DNA of 11,522 bases, taken from NCBI GenBank assembly GCA_964528445.1, contig CAZGSL010000052.1:1-11522 (forward strand), in the 5' to 3' direction. Source of the stretch: JAXHMM01 sp964528445. GTDB taxonomy: Bacteria; Bacteroidota; Rhodothermia; Balneolales; Balneolaceae. Below, piece after piece: positions 6,423 through 11,522 of this stretch. Made by a program: the position numbers and the translations under genes. Within the stretch, counting starts at the first letter, position 1. Every line of letters begins with the position of its first letter. Below the pieces are notes generated by a model that saw only the letters and a list, made by a program, of their open reading frames with translations, did no database searches and was not told the DNA's origin.

Positions 6423-8831
6423 ATGAACATTTCCTACAACTGGCTGAAGGAACTTATTGATCTTCCCCTCGATCCGGAGGAGACTGCCGAAAAAATGACG
6501 CTTATTGGACTGGAAGTGGAGGGCGTGGAAGCGTACGGCACCTCCCTGGAAGGCGTAGTCGTGGGAGAGGTCAGGGAGGTCACCGACCACCCCAACGCCG
6601 ACAGGCTGCGGATCTGCTCGGTGGATGCCGGAGGGCCGGAACCGCTTCAAATCATTTGCGGTGCCGACAACGTGGCTGCAGGTCAGATTGTCCCGGTGGC
6701 GACGGCGGGCACGATCCTTCCCTATACCGACGATTCCGGTGAGTTCCTGACGGTCAGGGAAACGGAGCTCAGGGGAGAGCGGTCGGAGGGCATGATTTGC
6801 GCGGAAGACGAACTCGGCCTGGGCTCGGGACACGAGGAGATTATGGTACTGGAGACCGGAGCCGCCCCGGGTACTCCTCTCCGTGAGGTGATCGATCTCT
6901 ATTCCGATCATATCCTGGACATGGCCATCACGCCCAACCGGCCCGACGCCGCCGGTCATCTCGGGGTGGCCAGGGACCTGGCGGCTGCCCTCAACCTGAA
7001 TTTTGAGCCTCCCTATCCCCCCGATTACGATGAGGGCGATCCCCTGGAAGAGATCGATATCTCCATCGAAAGTCCCGAAAAATGTCACCGTTACGTGGGG
7101 AAGGTGGTCAGGGGCATTACGGTAAAAGAGTCTCCCGCCTGGCTGAAAAACCGTCTCCTGGCCCTCGGCGTGCGGCCGGTGAACAACGTGGTGGACGCCA
7201 CCAACTATACGATGCTTGAGCTGGGACAGCCGCTCCATGCCTTCGACCTTAAGGCCCTCCGCGGAAACCGGATCGTGGTCCGGGATTTCGAGGAGAAAAT
7301 AACCTTCGAGACTCTGGATCACGAAAAACGGGAGTGTCCACCGGGCACGCTCTTCATCTGCGACGGCGAGGGCCCGGTTGCCATGGCCGGCGTCATGGGA
7401 GGCGTGGATTCGGAGGTATCAACGGATTCCACGGACATCCTGATCGAAAGTGCCCGGTTCGAACCCGGAAGCATCCGGCGTACTGCCAAACAGCAGAACC
7501 TGCAGACCGACGCCTCCTACCGGTTCGAACGGGGAGTGGACCCGGAGATACAGCGTACGGCCGCAGAACGGGTCGCCGGACTGATTGCCGAGCTTGGCAG
7601 TGGAGTCGCCGGACCGGAGTGCACCGACCTGCACCCGGTGGAGACCGAACCCCGGGAAATCTCGCTCCGCGTCTCTTACGTCAACCGGCTGCTGGGTACC
7701 GAACTGGGAAACGAGGAAATCAACTGGATTCTGGACGGACTTGGTCTGGAGGTGCTGAACGAATCGTCCGACAGCATTTCGTACCGCGTGCCCACCTGGC
7801 GGCCGGACCTGGAACGAGAGGTGGATCTCATCGAGGAGATTGGACGCCTCTACGACTACAACAACATCTCCTCGCCGGACCACATCCGCATTACCTCCCC
7901 CAAACCCCTCGGCCGGATGGAAAAAACCACCGGGGCAGCCCGGGAAATCGTCAGGGGCCTCCGGTACCGGGAGATCTACACCAACTCCCTGATGTCCGAG
8001 GACGATGCCGCCATGCTGGGCGACCTGGAAGAGATGATTCATACGCTCAATCCAATTTCCGCCGACATGACCACGCTTCGTCCCTCCCTGCTGTACGGTT
8101 TCCTGGAGTCGGCGGCCTACAATTTCAACCGCAAGGCCAAGAGCGTCCGCTTCTTCGAAATCGGGCATGTCTTTTCGGCTTCCGCCAACGGTACCTGGTA
8201 CCCGGGAATCCGGGAGGAGGTTCACCTGCTTATGGGACTGGGCGGACTGAAAAGCATTGAACACTGGAACAGCGAGCCCGCACCTTACGACATCTTTGAC
8301 CTGAAGGGCGATGTTGAGCAGATGCTTCATCAGATAGAGGCACCCAATTACAGCGAACGTAGCGAAGGAGTGCATCAATTACATTTCGAGTGCGGAAATC
8401 ATCGGTTGGGGACGCTGTACCGGATATCGAAGGATCTGCTGGAGCGGTACGAAATAGAACAGCCCTGTTTCGCGGCCGAATTTTCCCTCGACACCCTAAT
8501 TGCCGCGTGCGGCGAATCCACCGAAACCGACTACCATCCGGTATCGGCCTATCCCCCCTTTGAATTCGATTTCGCGGTCATTGTAGACCGGTCGGTCCCG
8601 GCAGGCGATCTGCTGCGCACCATCCGGGAGAACGCGGGAGAGGAGCTCAGAGATCTGCAGATTTTCGACGTCTTCGAGGGAGAATCCATCGGGGAAGAGA
8701 ACAAAAGCCTGGCCTTCCGTCTCAACTTCGTGGATGAAAATAAGACGTTGACTATCAATGATGTAGAACCTATAATCAATAAAGTGCTTGAAGAACTTCG
8801 GAAGGAGTTTTCAGCAAAACTACGATCATAG
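6423..8831 (+). CDS. pheT: Phenylalanyl-tRNA synthetase beta subunit
   Basis: The beta subunit of PheRS, which binds the tRNA and hydrolyses mischarged Tyr-tRNA-Phe. Its 802 residues are full length. Domains in order: N-terminal MNISYNWLKEL, an EMAP/OB-fold tRNA-binding domain (about 40-150; HPNADRLRICSVD at 56-68), B3/4 editing domain (about 210-395, with RPVNNVVDATNY and YRFERGVDP), B5 (about 405-480; VPTWRPDLEREVDLIEEIGR), the catalytically inactive synthetase-like core (about 490-695) and a C-terminal FDX-ACB anticodon-binding domain (about 707-800; PPFEFDFAVIVD and the FRLNF block). It lies 19 nt after pheS with no Shine-Dalgarno and is clearly cotranscribed. Nothing looks broken. Confidence 0.98.
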   Translation: MNISYNWLKELIDLPLDPEETAEKMTLIGLEVEGVEAYGTSLEGVVVGEVREVTDHPNADRLRICSVDAGGPEPLQIICGADNVAAGQIVPVATAGTILPYTDDSGEFLTVRETELRGERSEGMICAEDELGLGSGHEEIMVLETGAAPGTPLREVIDLYSDHILDMAITPNRPDAAGHLGVARDLAAALNLNFEPPYPPDYDEGDPLEEIDISIESPEKCHRYVGKVVRGITVKESPAWLKNRLLALGVRPVNNVVDATNYTMLELGQPLHAFDLKALRGNRIVVRDFEEKITFETLDHEKRECPPGTLFICDGEGPVAMAGVMGGVDSEVSTDSTDILIESARFEPGSIRRTAKQQNLQTDASYRFERGVDPEIQRTAAERVAGLIAELGSGVAGPECTDLHPVETEPREISLRVSYVNRLLGTELGNEEINWILDGLGLEVLNESSDSISYRVPTWRPDLEREVDLIEEIGRLYDYNNISSPDHIRITSPKPLGRMEKTTGAAREIVRGLRYREIYTNSLMSEDDAAMLGDLEEMIHTLNPISADMTTLRPSLLYGFLESAAYNFNRKAKSVRFFEIGHVFSASANGTWYPGIREEVHLLMGLGGLKSIEHWNSEPAPYDIFDLKGDVEQMLHQIEAPNYSERSEGVHQLHFECGNHRLGTLYRISKDLLERYEIEQPCFAAEFSLDTLIAACGESTETDYHPVSAYPPFEFDFAVIVDRSVPAGDLLRTIRENAGEELRDLQIFDVFEGESIGEENKSLAFRLNFVDENKTLTINDVEPIINKVLEELRKEFSAKLRS

Positions 8832-8842
8832 GAGATCTCCCT

Positions 8843-9097
8843 TTGCTGACCGACGAAACCCCATACCAGGAACGTTTCCACGAGCTGCTGAATGAGATCC
8901 GCGGCGAGGTCGAGGGACTCAGAAACCGGATTGACGATCTGCAGGAGAAAAACGGCAGGCTCAGGAAGAAACTGGAGGAGAAAGAGCAGGAAGCCGACAT
9001 GTTCTCCGGGCTGGATGATACCGAACGAATGGCCCTTCACCACCAGGTTCTCGGCCTGATTTCCAAAATTGACCAACACCTGGATGAAGAGGTATGA
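8843..9097 (+). CDS. Small coiled-coil protein encoded with zapA (TTG start)
   Basis: An 84-residue, highly charged protein with no membrane segment. Residues about 9-51 form a heptad-rich coiled coil (ERFHELLNEIRGEVEGLRNR onward). A short helical tail follows, containing DDTERMALHHQVLGLISKID (58-77). The start is TTG at 8843, placed 8 nt after GGAG (8831-8834, overlapping the last base of the pheT stop); the next in-frame ATG is codon 53, too late. It starts 11 nt after pheT, and its TGA overlaps the zapA ATG (ATGA, 9094-9097), indicating translational coupling. A small coiled-coil gene just before zapA is a common Bacteroidota arrangement. By analogy with the coiled-coil ZapB, it may act with ZapA at the division ring, but that is inference from context; I recognise no characterised family. 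Confidence 0.82.
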   Translation: MLTDETPYQERFHELLNEIRGEVEGLRNRIDDLQEKNGRLRKKLEEKEQEADMFSGLDDTERMALHHQVLGLISKIDQHLDEEV

Positions 9098-9387
9098 AAT
9101 CCATCAAGATCACCATACTCGGCAAACAGTATCCCCTCAAGGTCGAGGAGTCCGAAGTGGAGGCGATGATCCGGATTGCCCAGTACGTGGACGAAAAATT
9201 CAAGCAGTATAAAAAGGAGCTGAGCAAACAGCCGGAGACCACCGTCATGGTCCTGGCCGCCCTGAGTATCGCCGAGGAGCTCTTCGAGGAGCGCCGCCGC
9301 AACCGCGAGCTCAACCAGCAGGAGGATAAAGTGATGAAGGAAGTGAACCACAGCCTTGAGCGTTTTGTGGAGGAGCTGAAAAGCTGA
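9094..9387 (+). CDS. zapA: Cell division protein ZapA
   Basis: ZapA binds FtsZ and crosslinks protofilaments at the division ring. The 97-residue protein shows the ZapA layout. The N-terminal beta-rich domain opens KSIKITILGKQYPLKVEESE. The helix AMIRIAQYVDEKFKQYKKEL carries the family's A..VDEK motif, and VMVLAALSIAEELFEERRR is the conserved LAAL.IA.EL segment. A C-terminal coiled coil for dimerisation follows. The length is typical. ATG overlaps the upstream stop (ATGA), and AAGAGG inside the upstream gene may serve as its ribosome-binding site. The RNase Y gene that often follows zapA in Bacteroidota is absent; ymdB comes next. Confidence 0.9.
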   Translation: MKSIKITILGKQYPLKVEESEVEAMIRIAQYVDEKFKQYKKELSKQPETTVMVLAALSIAEELFEERRRNRELNQQEDKVMKEVNHSLERFVEELKS

Positions 9388-9478
9388 GACGGAGAGAATT
9401 CTGATTGCCCGCAATTTTTCCTTACCTTGACCGCTTCATTTTGAGGCTTTTATTATTTTATAATCCCATACCTTCTCC

Positions 9479-10306
9479 ATGCCCGCTACTCCGGTCAACA
9501 TACTCTTTATCGGCGATATCGTAGGCGAGCCCGGGCTCAGTTTGCTGGAGACCATTCTTCCCTCTCTCATCGAGAAGCACGAGGCCGATTTTGTGATTGC
9601 AAACGGGGAAAACTCCCATAAGGGGAAGGGCATAAACCGCTCCATCATTAAAAACCTGTACGACCTCGGTGTCCATGTTATAACGGGCGGCAACCACTCG
9701 TTCGCAAAATACAAGGTCTTCGACTACATGCAGACCGACTCACATATTCTGCGTCCGCTGAACTATCCGAAAGGCAATCCGGGCTACGGGTACGGAATTT
9801 ACGAGATACCGAAATTCGATCACAAGATCGGGGTCATAAACCTACAGGGACGCACCTATATGCAGTCTATTGACGATCCTTTCCGGACGGCGGACTGGGC
9901 CCTGGATCGTATCAACGAAGAGACTCACCTCGTTTTTGTGGATTTTCACGCCGAGGCGACCGCCGAGAAGCTGGCCATGGCCTGGCACCTCGACGGGAGG
10001 GCGTCGGTCTTCGTGGGCACCCACACCCATGTACCCACCAACGACGCGCGCATATTCCCCCAGGGAATGGGGTACGTAACCGACGCGGGGATGACCGGGT
10101 CCTTCGATTCGGTCCTGGGCATGGACACCGAGACCTCCCTGAAGCGGTTCAAGCTGGGTACTCCCCATCGCTACAAGCTGGCCAACGGGAACAACCACCT
10201 CTGCGGTCTGCTGGCAAGAGTGGATACCGAAAGCGGGGAATGCCTTCACATCGAATCCATCATTTATCCCTCCTTCACCTCCTCTGTTCAGGAAAACAAT
10301 GAATGA
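9479..10306 (+). CDS. ymdB: YmdB-family metallophosphoesterase (TIGR00282 type)
   Basis: A calcineurin-like phosphodiesterase related to B. subtilis YmdB, a dinuclear-metal enzyme with cAMP phosphodiesterase activity that influences RNase Y-linked gene expression. It has 275 residues, normal for the family. Metal-site residues visible: D13 (FIGDIVGEPG), E44 and N45 (ANGEN), N72 and H73 (TGGNH), H157 (DFHAEATAEK), H182 and H184 (GTHTHVPTNDARI). TDAGMTGSFDSVLGM (201-215) is the family's C-terminal signature. After the GNH motif it has SFAKYK where many homologues have TWD. There is no signal peptide, so it is cytoplasmic. It begins after a 91-bp AT-rich gap without a Shine-Dalgarno and overlaps the next gene by 8 bp. 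Family call is sure; physiological substrate here is unknown. Confidence 0.92.
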   Translation: MPATPVNILFIGDIVGEPGLSLLETILPSLIEKHEADFVIANGENSHKGKGINRSIIKNLYDLGVHVITGGNHSFAKYKVFDYMQTDSHILRPLNYPKGNPGYGYGIYEIPKFDHKIGVINLQGRTYMQSIDDPFRTADWALDRINEETHLVFVDFHAEATAEKLAMAWHLDGRASVFVGTHTHVPTNDARIFPQGMGYVTDAGMTGSFDSVLGMDTETSLKRFKLGTPHRYKLANGNNHLCGLLARVDTESGECLHIESIIYPSFTSSVQENNE

Positions 10307-10985
10307 CGGTCGTCACATTTTAACGGGAAGGGAAATCATCAAAAGTTATCCCAGCAAATCCGGGGAGGGCCGGCTGACGGTGCTGGACAACATCTCCATC
10401 GACATAACACGGGGCTCCGTCGCGTCGGTGGTGGGATCCAGCGGAAGCGGCAAGAGCACCCTCCTGCACATCCTCGGCGGACTCGACCGGCCGGATTCGG
10501 GCGAAGTGATATGGAACGGGCGTCCCATCTACGATATGAACACGGACGGGCTGGCGGACTTCCGCAATCGCAAACTGGGATTTGTCTTTCAGTTCCACCA
10601 TCTGCTGCCGGAATTTACCGCGCTGGAGAACATCCTGATGCCCGCCCTCATTTCCGGGGAGAAATACGAAGAGGCCTCAGAACGGGCGATGAGCCTGCTG
10701 GAGAGGTTCGGCATTCCGGGACGAGCCGAACACCGCCCCACTCAGCTTTCGGGCGGTGAGCAGCAGCGGGTCGCCATGGCCCGGGCGCTGATGAACGAGC
10801 CGGAGCTTATTCTCGCCGACGAGCCCACGGGCAACCTGGACGAGCGCAACACCGAAATCGTCCTCTCCCAGCTCTTTGAACTCCGTGAGCGGGACGGGGT
10901 CAGTATCCTGCTGATCACCCACGAAAAGGAGATTGCGTCCCGCTGCGACGTCGTTCACGAACTCAGCAAGGGGAAATTGCATTGA
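10299..10985 (+). CDS. lolD: LolD-type lipoprotein-releasing ABC transporter ATPase
   Basis: A 228-residue ATP-binding subunit of the MacB/LolD class. Elements in order: Walker A GSSGSGKST (46-54), Q-loop Q98, the LolD-like segment FQFHHLLPEFTALEN (97-111), ABC signature LSGGEQQR (150-157), Walker B LILADEP (170-176) with catalytic E175, D-loop NLDE (179-182), and switch H208. In diderms LolD powers LolC/E extraction of lipoproteins from the inner membrane for outer-membrane delivery. No permease gene is adjacent; separate loci are common outside Proteobacteria. ATG 10299 lies inside the ymdB end (8-bp overlap, ATGAATGA), with AGGA upstream, so translation is probably coupled. A related MacB-type ATPase cannot be excluded, but the FQFHHLLPEF segment favours LolD. 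Confidence 0.88.
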   Translation: MNDGRHILTGREIIKSYPSKSGEGRLTVLDNISIDITRGSVASVVGSSGSGKSTLLHILGGLDRPDSGEVIWNGRPIYDMNTDGLADFRNRKLGFVFQFHHLLPEFTALENILMPALISGEKYEEASERAMSLLERFGIPGRAEHRPTQLSGGEQQRVAMARALMNEPELILADEPTGNLDERNTEIVLSQLFELRERDGVSILLITHEKEIASRCDVVHELSKGKLH

Positions 10986-10991
10986 CGGTTC

Positions 10992-11024
10992 TTTTGGTAA
11001 TCATGCAAAAGTATCCTAATTTTG
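10992..11024 (+). promoter_or_regulatory. Bacteroidota-type promoter upstream of the TPR gene
   Basis: TTTTG (10992-10996) and TAATTTTG (11017-11024) are separated by 20 bp. Both elements fit the Bacteroidota primary-sigma consensus TTTG-N19-21-TAnnTTTG exactly. Transcription would begin near 11030, giving a leader of about 30 nt before the ATG at 11060. It is the clearest promoter in the window. Confidence 0.75.
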
Positions 11025-11059
11025 CGCATTAAAATCCGACCCTCAAGAAACCGCAACCG

Positions 11060-11522
11060 ATGGCCAAGAAACTGACCAAGGAGGAGCTGGAACAGGATCC
11101 GTTGACGGATTACTACAACCGGCTACAGAATTACTTTTACGAAAACAAATCCACCCTCATCGGGGGTATCATAGCCGTGATCCTGATCGTAGGAGGAGTC
11201 ATCGGCTGGGTGGTCTACCAGCAGTCCCAGGAAGAACAGGCCCGCAACCTGATGTCCAATGCCGAGACAGCGTTCCTCAACGGCAACTACCAGACGGCGC
11301 TGGAGGGATCGGAAGAGGAATTCACGGTGGGTTTTGAGCAGATCGTCAACAACTACGGCTTCACGGACGCGGGAAATCTTGCCCTGTATTACGCTTCCGT
11401 CTGCCACTACAACCTGGGAAATTACCAGCAGGCTCTCTCCTATATGCAACGGTACGAGGTCCCCGATGGTATTTTGGGAGTCGGCCCGCTCTCCTTTCAT
11501 GCCGTTATACACACCGAGCTGG
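11060..11522 (+). CDS. Membrane-anchored tetratricopeptide-repeat protein (partial, right edge)
   Basis: The frame is open from ATG 11060 to the edge (154 residues), so the C-terminus is missing. A charged cytoplasmic N-terminus (1-30) leads into one membrane helix at about 31-53 (STLIGGIIAVILIVGGVIGW onward). A helical repeat region follows, with TPR-like segments AETAFLNGNYQTALEG (68-83) and, at about 106-139, LYYASVCHYNLGNYQQALSY and the following residues. The layout, with an N-in anchor and a periplasmic TPR domain, resembles YfgM-like ancillary proteins that accompany the Sec translocon in proteobacteria, and the similar TPR proteins of Bacteroidota. The function is therefore only a guess. 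It has its own promoter and no Shine-Dalgarno. Confidence 0.82.
   Translation, partial: MAKKLTKEELEQDPLTDYYNRLQNYFYENKSTLIGGIIAVILIVGGVIGWVVYQQSQEEQARNLMSNAETAFLNGNYQTALEGSEEEFTVGFEQIVNNYGFTDAGNLALYYASVCHYNLGNYQQALSYMQRYEVPDGILGVGPLSFHAVIHTEL

Noticed and set aside
6408..8378. ORFs of about 300 codons on both strands over pheT
   Set aside because: Shadows of the intact 802-residue PheT frame.
9404..9420. Terminator after zapA (ATTG CCCG CAAT followed by T residues)
   Set aside because: The stem is only 4 AT-rich base pairs, too weak to call.
9427..9464. Sigma70-like promoter for ymdB (TTGACC ... TATAAT)
   Set aside because: The spacer is 26 bp, far from 17. The Bacteroidota-type alternative TACCTTGA (9423-9430) has a one-base mismatch and only a 15-bp spacer. 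A promoter may exist here, but I cannot define it.
9388..9478. 6S RNA gene next to zapA, as in E. coli
   Set aside because: The 91-bp gap is too short for a 6S RNA of about 180 nt and shows no long rod-like pairing.
1..11522. Mobile elements, CRISPR arrays, tRNA genes, toxin-antitoxin or defence modules
   Set aside because: None seen. The intergenic gaps are short, except 1827-2072, and the genes are conserved housekeeping functions.

Overview
This is a housekeeping chromosomal segment at roughly mid-50s percent GC (estimated by eye). It most likely comes from the Bacteroidota or close relatives (Balneolota/Rhodothermota-like). Four things point there: the gene order thrS-infC-rpmI-rplT followed by pheS and pheT; a small coiled-coil gene plus zapA directly after pheT; PheS and ThrRS motif variants of Bacteroidota type; and two promoter-like sites of the Bacteroidota primary-sigma type (TTG, 20 bp, TAnnTTTG). 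Most starts also lack a Shine-Dalgarno sequence, which is typical of that group. The genus cannot be named from this window.

Layout. Bases 1-1826 (minus strand) hold the first 608 residues of a cytoplasmic sensor made of five consecutive PAS domains; its output domain lies off the left edge. A 246-bp divergent intergenic region separates it from thrS. Then, all on the plus strand: thrS (threonyl-tRNA synthetase), infC (IF3), rpmI (bL35), rplT (bL20) and a clear intrinsic terminator at 5267-5316. A new transcription unit follows with pheS and pheT (both subunits of phenylalanyl-tRNA synthetase), a small TTG-started coiled-coil gene, and zapA, which overlaps it by ATGA. After a 91-bp gap come a YmdB-family metallophosphoesterase and a LolD-type ABC ATPase that overlap by 8 bp. 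A good Bacteroidota promoter then precedes a membrane-anchored TPR protein cut by the right edge.

Functional theme. The first two units supply translation: two aminoacyl-tRNA synthetases, an initiation factor and two large-subunit ribosomal proteins. The tail of the pheST unit carries the FtsZ-ring factor ZapA with a probable partner. The last genes concern a regulatory phosphodiesterase, lipoprotein export from the inner membrane, and an envelope-anchored TPR protein.

Main observation. infC appears to start with the rare codon AUC at 4031, behind a GAGGT Shine-Dalgarno. No in-frame ATG, GTG or TTG can give a full N-domain. This points to IF3 autoregulation through a non-canonical start codon. 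I see no mobile element, CRISPR array, tRNA, rRNA or defence-type system here. The remaining findings are modest regulatory or family-variant observations, not a new system.
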